32,217 nt of DNA from Porticoccus sp. (GCA_021773405.1 JAJFKD010000095.1:1-32217), one strand, 5' to 3'. Numbered from the stretch's first letter, positions 17,028 to 25,578 are shown. Program-made: numbers and translations. Notes: generated from the letters alone by a model not told the origin.

Positions 17028-17287
17028 TTAGACCCGTAAATACTCACAAAGAAAAAACCAAAGCAGCCCCCCCCTCAAACAAAAGCCTGTACAACACATC
17101 AACACCTGAAGCTGAAAGTATTCATTCTGGCCCTGAAACCAGAAATGGAGAACGCCGCTCAGGGAACGACCGTCGCTCTGAAGTTCGCTTTGGCTCTGAA
17201 AAAAAAGACCGCAGGCAAAACCCCGGCCGACGAGGTGAAACTCAGGGATCACTGAGAAACCCTAGACAGTTTTGGAAAAAAAGCTGA
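17021..17287 (+). other. Open -1 frame continuing the ATPase gene after an A9 run
   Basis: From AGT at 17021 the -1 frame relative to the ATPase runs 88 codons to TGA at 17285-17287. It contains no ATG, GTG or TTG, so it cannot be an independent gene with a normal start. Its product is hydrophilic and looks like a natural tail: THKEKTKAAPPS, then GERRSGNDRRSEVRFG and KDRRQNPGRRGE. The ERR-x(3)-DRR style is common in linkers and tails of bacterial signalling proteins. The A9 tract at 17013-17021 is the junction. Either a single-base deletion or sequencing error split the gene, or slippage on the A-run makes two products. The rest of the gap, 17288-17434, shows nothing I can name except the next gene's ribosome binding site. 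Confidence 0.6.
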
Positions 17288-17434
17288 CCCGTTAATTTGC
17301 GGACTCTGATTTCATAAACAATAGCGCCAGATCAAACCTAAGATATTTATCCCGACAATCCCACCAATTAGGTATTGTGCCAACTCAACTAACGAGTAAA
17401 ATCCTGTATCAAATCTGTTTACTAGGAGTAACAA

Positions 17435-18727
17435 GTGTACGTCGATCAGGCAACCCATGAGCAGTTACAAAAGTGGCATCAAGAACTTTCCATCCAACAT
17501 GACGCTTTTAAAGCCAACGGGCTCAACCTCGACCTAACCAGAGGCAAGCCTTCTGCTAACCAGCTAGACTTGGCCAACATGCTTGATGGCGCTCTTGACG
17601 GAAACTATATTGCCGATGACGGCACTGATACCCGAAATTATGGCGGACTTATAGGCCTTGAAGGTATGCGTGCTCTGGCTGCAGAAATATTGGGCGTCAA
17701 CCCAAAAGAGGTCTTAGTCGGGGGCAACAGTAGCTTGACCCTGATGTATTTTAATATTTTTTTCGCATGGCAATTTGGCCCCAACGGCCTTGATTCTAGT
17801 GGTAAGAGCTCTGCCTGGAAGGATGAGGGCACTGTAAAGTTTCTCTGCCCTGTACCCGGGTATGATCGACATTTTTCAATCTGTGAAGAGTTTGGCATCG
17901 AAATGATCAATGTCGCCATGGATGATAATGGCCCTGATATGGATCAGGTGGAATCATTAATAGCCAATGACCCAAGTATTAAAGGGATCTGGTGTGTACC
18001 CAAATATTCAAACCCTACCGGCTGTATATATAGCGAAAACACAATTGAGCGTTTGGCGAAACTTGGCAATATTGCTGCACCTAATTTCAGAGTTTTTTAC
18101 GATAATGCCTACGCTGTGCATGACTTAACTGAACCAGCGCCAGAACTTCCAAATATCATGGAATACTGTCGTAACCATGGCACTGAAAGCAGCGTACTCC
18201 AATTTACCTCTACATCAAAAGTTACCTTTGCCGGTGCTGGTGTTGCATTTATGGCAAGCTCTGAGGCCAATATAAACACGTTTAAAAAACACCTAGGCAT
18301 TGCCTCCATAGGACCCGATAAAGTAAACCAGCTCCGTCACCTTAAAGTGATTAAAAATTTAGCTGACCTTAAATCCCATATGAAGAAACATGCTGAGTTA
18401 CTTCGGCCAAGATTTTCTTGTGTTTTAGAGCATTTGGAAGAAAACTTTTCTGAGTCGGACTTGGCAGAATGGAATTCACCAGAAGGAGGTTACTTCATAT
18501 CTTTTGATACCCGACCAGGGTTAGCAAGTGAAGTTATCCGATTATCTGCTGAAGCTGGGGTAAAACTAACCCCCGCTGGTGCCACTTTTCCCTATGGCAA
18601 GGATCCAGAAGACAAAAACATCAGACTGGCACCATCATTCCCTTCCGTAGAAGATATTAATTCTGCCATGGCTATTTTTTGCAACTCTGTAAAACTTGCC
18701 TCTGTTCAGCAAAAATTGACTGAATAG
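17435..18727 (+). CDS. PLP-dependent aminotransferase, class I (PF12897-like)
   Basis: 430 aa fold-type I aminotransferase. It starts at GTG 17435 with TAGGAG 6 nt upstream. NGLNLDLTRGKPSANQLDL is the N-terminal substrate-arm signature of this group, and GGNSSLTLMYF lies in the cofactor phosphate region. WCVPKYSNPTGCIYS carries the conserved Asn-Pro-x-Gly, FYDNAYAVHDL the Asp/Tyr that contact PLP, and FTSTSKVTFAGAGV the PLP lysine, K262. EGGYFISFDTRPG and IRLAPSFPS with the carboxylate-binding Arg close the protein. Members are usually annotated as aspartate or MocR-like aminotransferases; the true amino donor is not readable. It is a monocistronic unit ending in a strong terminator. Confidence 0.88.
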   Translation: MYVDQATHEQLQKWHQELSIQHDAFKANGLNLDLTRGKPSANQLDLANMLDGALDGNYIADDGTDTRNYGGLIGLEGMRALAAEILGVNPKEVLVGGNSSLTLMYFNIFFAWQFGPNGLDSSGKSSAWKDEGTVKFLCPVPGYDRHFSICEEFGIEMINVAMDDNGPDMDQVESLIANDPSIKGIWCVPKYSNPTGCIYSENTIERLAKLGNIAAPNFRVFYDNAYAVHDLTEPAPELPNIMEYCRNHGTESSVLQFTSTSKVTFAGAGVAFMASSEANINTFKKHLGIASIGPDKVNQLRHLKVIKNLADLKSHMKKHAELLRPRFSCVLEHLEENFSESDLAEWNSPEGGYFISFDTRPGLASEVIRLSAEAGVKLTPAGATFPYGKDPEDKNIRLAPSFPSVEDINSAMAIFCNSVKLASVQQKLTE

Positions 18728-18749
18728 CCGTTTTTTTCAATACGTACAA

Positions 18750-18775
18750 AAAAGGGTCGCTAATGCGGCCCTTTT
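18750..18775. terminator. Bidirectional rho-independent terminator
   Basis: AAAAGGGTCGC (18750-18760) and GCGGCCCTTTT (18765-18775) form an 11-bp stem with one G-T pair and a TAAT loop, with A and T tracts on the two sides. It lies between the convergent aminotransferase and DUF1820 genes and can serve both. Confidence 0.85.
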
Positions 18776-18807
18776 AAATTCTACCTGTAAACTAGATAAA
18801 ATATTGA

Positions 18808-19146
18808 TTAGCTATCTCCCTTGGGCTTTGGCGCTGCCCCAGGAAAAGGAAAATGGGTAACATTTCCACCGCCTTTTACTTCAGTAATCTTACAAGCACC
18901 TTCCTTTTCTACTTCATCAATTCTGACAATTGAATGGAGAGGAACAAAACTACGTTTAATCGATGAAAATTCATTTTTCAGCTTTTCTTCGGCTGGATCC
19001 ACAATCATCTGACTGCGCTCACCAAAGACGAATTCTTCAACTTCCAGAAAGCCCCAAAGATCACTTTGATAAACCTGGCGTGCATACATCTCGTACACCT
19101 CACCCTGATTTAAAAAAATAATTTTATAAATAGCATCTGAAGACAT
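18808..19146 (-). CDS. DUF1820 family protein
   Basis: 112 aa small soluble protein matching the DUF1820 pattern: YKIIFLNQGEVYEMYARQVYQSDLWGFLEVEEFVFG, then EEKLKNEFSSIKRSFVPLHSIVRIDEVEKEGACKI, and a Pro/Gly-rich tail ending KPKGDS. The function is unknown. The family is widespread in gammaproteobacteria, often near miaB as here. It is divergent from miaB across 336 nt. No membrane segment, cofactor motif or catalytic residue can be seen. Confidence 0.85.
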   Translation of the reverse strand: MSSDAIYKIIFLNQGEVYEMYARQVYQSDLWGFLEVEEFVFGERSQMIVDPAEEKLKNEFSSIKRSFVPLHSIVRIDEVEKEGACKITEVKGGGNVTHFPFPGAAPKPKGDS

Positions 19147-19482
19147 AAGAATAATCCGAACTGTAAATTGGCAGCACTAAATTAATTGGTAGTGCGTAGC
19201 AGTTAATATTGTGTTGTGGCAATAGAATTAAGATGGAAATCATACCATAAATCGGAATTTAGAACTGAACCTCAACCGATACCCAGCCCTCCCTAACTGA
19301 ACTCAAATCTATATGCACACCTACCCCTATATGTGATTTACCCTTGCATAACGCTATAATGCACCGCCTGCAAATACGCTCAACGTATTAAAACTCATCA
19401 AATCTAGACCAGAGAGTCATTTCAGAAGACTATTTCTGTTCACTAATTTGGTAACTATCCTCAAAAGCAACATCTGAAAACT
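19147..19482. promoter_or_regulatory. Divergent region between DUF1820 gene and miaB
   Basis: This 336-nt stretch has no gene I can support. A consensus -10 TATAAT lies at 19355-19360 reading toward miaB, but the bases at the proper -35 distance (TGTGAT) are weak; if used it gives a leader of about 115 nt. No strong ribosome binding site precedes miaB. No conserved RNA or long inverted repeat was noticed. Confidence 0.4.
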
Positions 19483-20829
19483 ATGACCAACACTAACGTC
19501 AAAAAGCTCCATATTGTCACCCATGGCTGCCAAATGAATGAATATGATTCGGCACGAATGCGCGACCTACTGGGCGATAGCCACCAAATGGTTACCACAG
19601 AAAACCCTGAAGAAGCCGATGTCCTTCTGCTTAACACCTGTTCTATTCGCGAAAAAGCACAGGAAAAGGTATTTCACCAACTGGGGCGCTGGAAGCACCT
19701 AAAGGATAAAAACCCGAACTTAATGATTGGTGTTGGCGGCTGTGTTGCGAGCCAGGAAGGAGATGCTATTGCCAAACGCGCCCCTTTTGTTGACCTCGTC
19801 TTTGGCCCGCAAACTCTACACCGCCTGCCGGAAATGATGAATGAGCAAAAGCAGCAGGATGGCACCACCATTGTTGATATCAGCTTTCCAGAAATTGAAA
19901 AGTTTGATCGTTTGCCACAACCTGATGCTGACGGTGTTTCCGCCTTTGTTTCCATAATGGAAGGCTGCTCAAAATACTGTACGTTTTGTGTTGTTCCCTA
20001 CACTCGAGGAGAAGAGGTCAGTCGCCCTGCGACAGATGTACTTGCAGAAGTAGCACACCTTGCTAGCCAGGGTGTGAGAGAAGTTAATCTGCTAGGTCAA
20101 AATGTTAATGCTTTCCGTGGTGAAATGCCCGATGGACACATTTGTGACCTAGCCGAACTCATTACTTACGTAGCAAAAATTGATGGTATTGACCGCATTC
20201 GATATACCACATCACATCCGGTCGAATTTTCCGACAGCCTAATTGCAGTCTACGCCGAGGTTCCTGAACTCGTCAGCCATCTTCACCTGCCGGTACAAAG
20301 TGGCTCGGATCGAATTCTGGCCGCTATGAAGCGTGGCCACACAGCACTGGAATACAAATCCAAGATTCGTAAACTACGTGAAATTCGCCCAGATATTAGC
20401 CTTTCTTCTGACTTTATTATTGGCTTCCCCGGCGAAACCGAAAAAGATTTTGAAAACACTATGAAGCTTATCCACGATATTGGTTTTGACCATAGCTTTA
20501 GCTTTATATACAGCGCTCGTCCCGGCACACCTGCAGCTGACTTGCCCGATGACACACCAGAGCAATTAAAGAAACAGCGACTGCAAATTCTTCAAGACAG
20601 AATTAACCAAAATGCGATGTCAATCAGTCGCCGAATGGTTGGTAATACTGAAACTGTACTGGTAACAGGTATCTCCAAAAAAGACCCCGGGCAGCTACAA
20701 GGGCGTACAGAAAATAACCGAGTGGTTAACTTTTCATCATCAAGCCATGACCTCATTGGAAACTTCACTCAGGTCAAAATTACCGAAGCTCTACCCAATT
20801 CACTACGCGGTGTTTTGGTAACAGGATAA
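19483..20829 (+). CDS. miaB: tRNA-2-methylthio-N6-isopentenyladenosine-37 synthase MiaB
   Basis: 448 aa radical-SAM methylthiotransferase that adds the 2-methylthio group to i6A37 of tRNAs reading U-starting codons. The N-terminal MTTase domain has the three auxiliary-cluster cysteines in [10 protein letters not shown] (C16), [11 protein letters not shown] (C53) and GVGGCVAS (C87). The radical-SAM motif CSKYCTFC is at 162-169, followed by [30 protein letters not shown] and [12 protein letters not shown] are all standard. A C-terminal TRAM-like domain with [24 protein letters not shown] ends the protein. Length and order match the E. coli enzyme. It heads the miaB-phoH-ybeY-ybeX-lnt series, 190 nt before phoH. 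Confidence 0.97.
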   Translation: MTNTNVKKLHIVTHGCQMNEYDSARMRDLLGDSHQMVTTENPEEADVLLLNTCSIREKAQEKVFHQLGRWKHLKDKNPNLMIGVGGCVASQEGDAIAKRAPFVDLVFGPQTLHRLPEMMNEQKQQDGTTIVDISFPEIEKFDRLPQPDADGVSAFVSIMEGCSKYCTFCVVPYTRGEEVSRPATDVLAEVAHLASQGVREVNLLGQNVNAFRGEMPDGHICDLAELITYVAKIDGIDRIRYTTSHPVEFSDSLIAVYAEVPELVSHLHLPVQSGSDRILAAMKRGHTALEYKSKIRKLREIRPDISLSSDFIIGFPGETEKDFENTMKLIHDIGFDHSFSFIYSARPGTPAADLPDDTPEQLKKQRLQILQDRINQNAMSISRRMVGNTETVLVTGISKKDPGQLQGRTENNRVVNFSSSSHDLIGNFTQVKITEALPNSLRGVLVTG

Positions 20830-21019
20830 GAAATCACCTTCAAAAATAGCTAAATTAAGGCCTTTTCATCATATAAACGAAACAAAAGTGCTATATTTTG
20901 GTATATAAAGCGCACGTAAAGGTATTTTCAGTCGTGTACAAAGGCTATATGCTAAGAGCATTGAAACTAAAATTAACTAGAGCAGAACTGGAACAACAAT
21001 CGCCGCAGAGGTCGGCCTA

Positions 21020-22093
21020 TTGGACAATTTGAATAAGCAACTAACAGCCCATACGATTACTCTTGAACCCAGTGATGCCAGGCGCCTAGCAACCCTTTGC
21101 GGCCAATTCGACGAACACCTCCAACAAATTGAACAACGCCTAAATATCGAAATCCGGAACCGTGGCAATATTTTTGCTCTATACGGTGATACCGCACAAA
21201 CCCGTTCAGCAGAAAAACTGCTGAATAGCCTATATCAAGAAAACACTATCAATGGTGATTTGACACCAGACCAAGTCCACCTAGCCATTCAACAAGCGAG
21301 CTTTGAACCCTCTATGGATAAAACCAACACCAGCTCTACTGCTCAGCCCACAGCGACGTCCAACACGGAAAATGTAGAAAGTTTTCCTGTCATTCGTACC
21401 AAAAAAGGCAATATCAAACCCCGAGGTGGTAATCAACAACGCTATGTCCGCTCTATTCAGACTCACGATATAAACTTTGGCGTTGGACCTGCAGGCACAG
21501 GAAAAACCTACCTAGCCGTTGCCTGTGCTGTTGAAGCATTACTACGAGATGAAGTGGAACGCATTTTATTAGTCCGACCAGCAGTTGAAGCAGGTGAAAA
21601 ATTGGGCTTCCTTCCTGGTGATTTAAGCCAGAAGGTAGACCCCTATCTACGCCCACTTTATGACGCTCTCTATGAAATGCTTGGCGTTGAAACAGTAGCA
21701 AAACTAATCGACCGCAATGTGATTGAAGTAGCCCCCCTCGCCTATATGCGTGGGCGGACTCTCAATAATTCTTATATTATTCTCGATGAAAGCCAAAACA
21801 CCACAAAAGAACAAATGAAAATGTTTTTAACCAGGGTTGGCTTTAGTTCTACGGCCGTCATCACTGGAGACACCTCTCAAATAGATTTACCACGACGAGA
21901 CCAATCTGGGCTACTCCATGTTTGCGATGTGTTAAAAGATGTGGAAGGTATTAGCTTCTCATTCTTTGGCTCCAAAGATGTAGTTCGCCACCCCCTCGTC
22001 GCCCTTATTGTCGATGCCTATGATGCCCACGAAACGTCACATGGTGAAAATGGCAAAGTGAGCAAGCCTGCAAACAACGATAATAATGAATAA
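21020..22093 (+). CDS. phoH: PhoH-like ATPase (YbeZ)
   Basis: 357 aa RNA-associated P-loop protein of the PhoH/YbeZ family, which works with the endoribonuclease YbeY encoded next in rRNA and ribosome quality control. The N-terminal KH-like part holds LTPDQVHLAIQQA and is preceded by RLATLCGQFDEHLQQIEQRLNIEI. A low-complexity linker follows at about 100-118 (Thr/Ser/Asn). The ATPase core has Walker A GVGPAGTGKTY at 154-164 and Walker B SYIILDESQN, then TGDTSQIDLPR. The start is TTG 21020, with AGAGG 8 nt upstream. The frame above it is closed by a TAG at 20978 and has no ATG, so the start is well fixed. Confidence 0.95.
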   Translation: MDNLNKQLTAHTITLEPSDARRLATLCGQFDEHLQQIEQRLNIEIRNRGNIFALYGDTAQTRSAEKLLNSLYQENTINGDLTPDQVHLAIQQASFEPSMDKTNTSSTAQPTATSNTENVESFPVIRTKKGNIKPRGGNQQRYVRSIQTHDINFGVGPAGTGKTYLAVACAVEALLRDEVERILLVRPAVEAGEKLGFLPGDLSQKVDPYLRPLYDALYEMLGVETVAKLIDRNVIEVAPLAYMRGRTLNNSYIILDESQNTTKEQMKMFLTRVGFSSTAVITGDTSQIDLPRRDQSGLLHVCDVLKDVEGISFSFFGSKDVVRHPLVALIVDAYDAHETSHGENGKVSKPANNDNNE

Positions 22094-22118
22094 AAGTTAA
22101 TATTACTTTGATCTTCAG

Positions 22119-22215
22119 ATGAAGACCTCTATGAAACTTTCTATTAAATGAAACCCTATCCATGAAGCCCTCTACTAATACCCCTAGCCATTAAATGAAG
22201 CTAATTATCAAATGA
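22119..22215 (+). other. Chain of four coupled mini-ORFs leading into ybeY
   Basis: Between phoH and ybeY the sequence reads as four tiny frames in series. 22119-22151 encodes MKTSMKLSIK, 22148-22165 MKPYP, 22162-22194 MKPSTNTPSH and 22195-22215 MKLIIK. The first and second, second and third, and fourth and ybeY share ATGA stop-start overlaps; the third and fourth abut as TAAATG. Every unit begins ATGAA, as ybeY does. This looks like repeated duplication of the ybeY start region, and it could pass ribosomes along to ybeY by re-initiation. No clear ribosome binding site precedes the first ATG, so translation is unproven. Confidence 0.5.
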
Positions 22216-22739
22216 AATTGGCCCTCTACATGGACAACGCGTCCTCTTGCAAAGATGTTCCTAGTGAATCCACTGTACAGCAGTGGATTAGCGCTGCCTT
22301 ATCTGATGAATATGACCAAGCTGAAGTCTGCATTAGAGTAGTCAACGAGGATGAAAGTGCTGAATTAAATAAACGCTACCGGAACAAGAACGGAGCAACC
22401 AATGTATTATCATTTCCCACTGACTTACCAGAATTGCCCCAAGAACTAATGCAAGAGCTACTGCAAGAATCACCGCAAGAAGAGTCCCTACAATTGCCTC
22501 TGCTTGGAGATCTGGTAGTCTGTGCACCGATAGTAGAACGTGAAGCCAAAGAACAGAACAAATCCCTTGAAGCACATTGGGCACACATGCTGGTTCACGG
22601 TAGTCTACACTTGATTGGCTACGACCATATAAATGACCCTGAAGCAGAGCTAATGGAACAGCGAGAAACTGACATTCTCACTAAACTTAACTTCCCGCCC
22701 CCTTACGAGCAATCGCCCGGAGCAATTGACGCCCCATGA
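22212..22739 (+). CDS. ybeY: Endoribonuclease YbeY (16S rRNA maturation)
   Basis: 175 aa metal-dependent single-strand RNase acting in 16S 3'-end maturation and ribosome quality control. The zinc motif HGSLHLIGYDH has H129, H133 and H139. RVVNEDESAELNKRYRNKNGATNVLSFP is the conserved first half, and LLGDLVVCAPIVEREA leads to the active-site helix. The N-terminus MKLALYMDNAS fits the family. Residues 74-94 are an inserted Glu/Leu/Gln repeat (ELPQ, ELMQ, ELLQ, ESPQ, E, ESLQ) that makes the protein longer than usual. The ATG overlaps the stop of an upstream mini-ORF, and the gene ends in ATGA overlap with ybeX, so the two are coupled. Confidence 0.95.
   Translation: MKLALYMDNASSCKDVPSESTVQQWISAALSDEYDQAEVCIRVVNEDESAELNKRYRNKNGATNVLSFPTDLPELPQELMQELLQESPQEESLQLPLLGDLVVCAPIVEREAKEQNKSLEAHWAHMLVHGSLHLIGYDHINDPEAELMEQRETDILTKLNFPPPYEQSPGAIDAP
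22431..22493 (+). repeat. 12-bp in-frame tandem repeat inside ybeY
   Basis: Four 12-bp units of the form GAN-CTN/TCA-N-CAA encode ELPQ, ELMQ, ELLQ and ESPQ; then one extra GAA and a fifth unit encode ESLQ. The repeat falls between VLSFPTDLP and LLGDLVV, a loop position where family members usually have only a few residues. Confidence 0.8.
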
Positions 22740-23686
22740 CCGATAAAGACATAAACAAGCCTCAGGAGAAAGATAAACCTTCTGAGAGAAACCGCACTCT
22801 TGAGAAAAACAGTGCCCTTGAAAAAAACAGTGCCCTTGAAAAAAGTAGCTCTTCTGAAAAAAGTAGCTCTGCGGAAAAAACCTGGCTTGAGAAAATAGCC
22901 ACGGCCTTCTCTTCAGAGCCTCAGTCAAAAGATGAGTTCACCCTATTACTTCGGTCAGCTCATGAGAACAACATCATTGACCAGGATGCTTTGGACATCA
23001 TAGAAGGTGCCCTGGACGTATCAGACAAACAAGTACGGGAAATCATGATTCCCCGTTCCCAAATGGTCGTCATTCAACAGGACTCTAGCCTCGAAGATAT
23101 TCTTAAGCTCGTCATCGAATCAAGCCACTCCCGCTTTCCCGTCATTGGCGAATCGGCAGATGACATTACCGGAATCCTTTTAGCCAAAGAGCTTTTACCA
23201 CTGTTACTTAATGGCCAAGAAAACTTTGATATAAACAAGGTTGTTAGGCCAGCGGCCGTCGTCCCAGAAAGTAAACGCCTTAATGTATTACTTAGGGAGT
23301 TTCGTGAACAACGCTACCATATGGCTGTCGTTGTCGATGAATACGGTGGCATCGCAGGGCTTATTACTATTGAAGATATCCTCGAAGAAATTGTTGGTGA
23401 AATTGAAGATGAAACTGACGAGGAAGAGCAAGAAGGCACTATGATTCGCCCCCAACAAGACGGCTGTCATTTAATTAATGCCCTAACACCAATTGAAGAC
23501 TTTAATGAATATTTTGATGCCGGTGTCAGCGATGATGAATTTGACACCATTGGCGGTATTGTCATTCAAGCCTTTGGTAGAATGCCTAAAGTGGATGAAA
23601 CTATAGAAGTTAACGGCTTTTCTTTTAGAGTTGCAGAAGGTGATAACAGGCAAGTGAAATTACTTGAAATGCAGATAACAAACTAA
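22736..23686 (+). CDS. ybeX: CBS/CorC-domain protein YbeX (HlyC/CorC family)
   Basis: 316 aa cytoplasmic protein linked to Mg/Co homeostasis and, with PhoH and YbeY, to ribosome maturation. The N-terminus carries an unusual 18-bp repeat (residues about 16-48) and then WLEKIATAFSSEPQSKDEF. The conserved EGALDVSDKQVREIMIPRSQMV opens the first CBS domain. SRFPVIGESADDITGILLAKELLPL continues it, and FREQRYHMAVVVDEYGGIAGLITIEDILEEIVGEIEDE forms the second. The C-terminal CorC_HlyC domain holds VSDDEFDTIGGIVIQAFGRMPKVDETIEVNGFSFRV. It overlaps the ybeY stop by 4 nt. There is no membrane segment, as in the short CorC form. Confidence 0.93.
   Translation: MTDKDINKPQEKDKPSERNRTLEKNSALEKNSALEKSSSSEKSSSAEKTWLEKIATAFSSEPQSKDEFTLLLRSAHENNIIDQDALDIIEGALDVSDKQVREIMIPRSQMVVIQQDSSLEDILKLVIESSHSRFPVIGESADDITGILLAKELLPLLLNGQENFDINKVVRPAAVVPESKRLNVLLREFREQRYHMAVVVDEYGGIAGLITIEDILEEIVGEIEDETDEEEQEGTMIRPQQDGCHLINALTPIEDFNEYFDAGVSDDEFDTIGGIVIQAFGRMPKVDETIEVNGFSFRVAEGDNRQVKLLEMQITN
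22781..22882 (+). repeat. 18-bp in-frame tandem repeat in the ybeX N-terminus
   Basis: Successive 18-bp units encode SERNRT, LEKNSA, LEKNSA, LEKSSS, SEKSSS and a partial AEKT. The two LEKNSA units differ by a single base. The encoded segment is charged and probably unstructured, ahead of the conserved domains. Confidence 0.85.
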
Positions 23687-23779
23687 AAGCACATTTACTA
23701 ATAATTGTTTGACCGCTTCAATTTTTCAGCCAAAAAATAACGTTTTCCCTCTTTTGATAAGCCAGGAAATTCTCCGGTC

Positions 23780-25501
23780 ATGACCTCCATAAAAGCATCA
23801 AAATATGACCTTAAAGCATGCCTGCTGTCAGTATTTTTTGGAACGTTGCTGCCTTTATCAATGGCTCCTTTTCATTGGTGGCCCCTAGGGCTAATATCGA
23901 TCGCAGGGCTCTCCTTCCTTATCTGCGATTCACCAACAACCAAAGACCATTTTAAAGCCCTATTCTTCCGAACTTTCAGTTATGGCATGGGTCTCTATGC
24001 TCTTGGTGCATCGTGGATATTTGTGAGCATTCACGAGCACGGTGGCGCAAGCATTGCCTTGGCATTGTTCCTTATTACTCCTTTTATTATTTTCCTGGCA
24101 CTACTATTGGCAACACCCTTTGCCCTACTGGGAAAAGCCCTGAAAATCTCCGAAAATATATCGCCATCGAAGTCCCTTCTCTATCTATGTATGACAATGT
24201 TGCTTGTTTTCCCCAGCCTTTGGGTCATAGGCGAATGGTTCCGTGGCTGGGCTTTTAGCGGCTTTCCCTGGCTCTATTTAGGCTATGCTCACACAGACAC
24301 TTGGCTTTCCGGCTGGGCAACAATGACTGGCGTGCTGGGTGTAAGCTGGATCGTTGCTTTTTGTGGGGCGCTGCTAGGGCTATATATAAGGCTAGGTTTA
24401 TTTGTAAGGTTAGGGCTATCTATAAGGCTACTAGGCTTATATGTAAGACCAGCACAAGAAACCAGATTCAAAGAAATCAAAACCAGCCATAAAACTATCG
24501 TACTTTCTGGTGGCTTATCATTAGCACTACTATTTTGGTTGGGTGGCGCCTATTTTCAAACTATTAACTGGACAACGCCCACAGGCAAACCTCTTTCAAT
24601 CGGTCTGGTGCAACCCGCTTTACCTCTCTCTATAAAGTGGGATCCCCATCAATTACCATCCATTGTTGAACGTTACCGAACAGATACCGAAAAGCTGTTA
24701 AAAAATGATTTAATCATTTGGCCTGAGTCCGCAATCCCCAGGTTTTACCATGAGGTAACAGGATACCTGGATACCATTGTTTCTGAATTAAACGATACCC
24801 ATACGGCTTTGATTACCGGGATACCAACAGCAGAAAACAACGCTGATCAAGACAGCTCGCTCCAAGATAATAAGAACAATAGCACCGATAATAACAACGG
24901 CGGCTCAAACAGTTTCTTTTCAAGCTACTACAACTCAGTGGTTGGCTTAGGCCAAGCATCAGGAACCTACCATAAACAACATTTGGTGCCTTTTGGCGAG
25001 TACGTCCCTTTTGAAAAATGGCTTAGAGGCACCATTGCCTTTTTTGATCTCCCCATGTCTGCCTTTAATTCCGGACCAGCGAATCAACAACCCATCACGG
25101 CCAAGGAAGCTATTATCGGGACAGCCATTTGTTACGAAATTGCCTATTCAGAGTTAGTCAGAAAATCAGCTTCAAATGCCAACTTGTTGCTAACATTGAG
25201 CAACGATACCTGGTTTGGAAAATCCATTGGCCCCAAACAACATTTTCAAATCGCCCGGATGCGTGCCATCGAAAATGGCAAACCATTAATTCGAGCCACC
25301 AATGACGGCATCAGTGCATTGATAACCGCTGACGGTAAAGTGAGAGCAACAATTCCATCCTACAAGCACGATATTCTTGAGGGAACACTAGAACCACGCA
25401 AAGGGCTCACACCATTTGGACAATACGGCTCATTGCCCATTCTGTTATTTTCCTTTTTTTGTACCTTAATAGCCCTGCTCAGAAAATCTGTCTGGGTCTG
25501 A
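23780..25501 (+). CDS. lnt: Apolipoprotein N-acyltransferase Lnt
   Basis: 573 aa inner-membrane enzyme that adds the third acyl chain to lipoproteins. The N-terminal half has about six transmembrane helices with GEWFRGWAFSGFPWLYLGYA. The periplasmic nitrilase-like domain carries the catalytic triad E316 (IIWPESAIPR), K399 (GTYHKQHLVPFGEYVPFE) and C451 (GTAICYEIAYSE). NDTWFGKSIGPKQHFQIARMRAIENGKPLIRATNDG is typical, and a last helix follows near 555-570. It is longer than the usual 500-520 residues for two reasons: a 25-residue repeat at 199-223 after a transmembrane helix, and a 25-residue Asn/Asp-rich insert at about 352-376. All catalytic parts are intact. Confidence 0.95.
   Translation: MTSIKASKYDLKACLLSVFFGTLLPLSMAPFHWWPLGLISIAGLSFLICDSPTTKDHFKALFFRTFSYGMGLYALGASWIFVSIHEHGGASIALALFLITPFIIFLALLLATPFALLGKALKISENISPSKSLLYLCMTMLLVFPSLWVIGEWFRGWAFSGFPWLYLGYAHTDTWLSGWATMTGVLGVSWIVAFCGALLGLYIRLGLFVRLGLSIRLLGLYVRPAQETRFKEIKTSHKTIVLSGGLSLALLFWLGGAYFQTINWTTPTGKPLSIGLVQPALPLSIKWDPHQLPSIVERYRTDTEKLLKNDLIIWPESAIPRFYHEVTGYLDTIVSELNDTHTALITGIPTAENNADQDSSLQDNKNNSTDNNNGGSNSFFSSYYNSVVGLGQASGTYHKQHLVPFGEYVPFEKWLRGTIAFFDLPMSAFNSGPANQQPITAKEAIIGTAICYEIAYSELVRKSASNANLLLTLSNDTWFGKSIGPKQHFQIARMRAIENGKPLIRATNDGISALITADGKVRATIPSYKHDILEGTLEPRKGLTPFGQYGSLPILLFSFFCTLIALLRKSVWV
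24374..24448 (+). repeat. 18-bp in-frame tandem repeat in lnt (LGLYIR units)
   Basis: Four 18-bp units at 24374-24391, 24392-24409, 24410-24427 and 24431-24448 encode LGLYIR, LGLFVR, LGLSIR and LGLYVR, with one extra Leu codon before the last. At the DNA level each unit is TAGG-rich and ends TAAGG or TAAGA. They follow the helix WIVAFCGAL. Confidence 0.85.
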
Positions 25502-25578
25502 AGAACCCTTTAGCCTATAATTGTCCGGCTTTAGTTATCTGCTTTACGGCATAGCCCTGAGAGCTCACCCTAACCTGA

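Noticed and set aside
17028-17252. 74-codon minus-strand frame behind the ATPase
   Set aside because: The plus strand here reads as a protein-like tail in the -1 frame; the minus-strand product is aromatic-rich and looks like a shadow.
22431-22882. Regular repeats that might suggest a CRISPR-like array
   Set aside because: The repeats are contiguous, in frame and coding, with no spacers.
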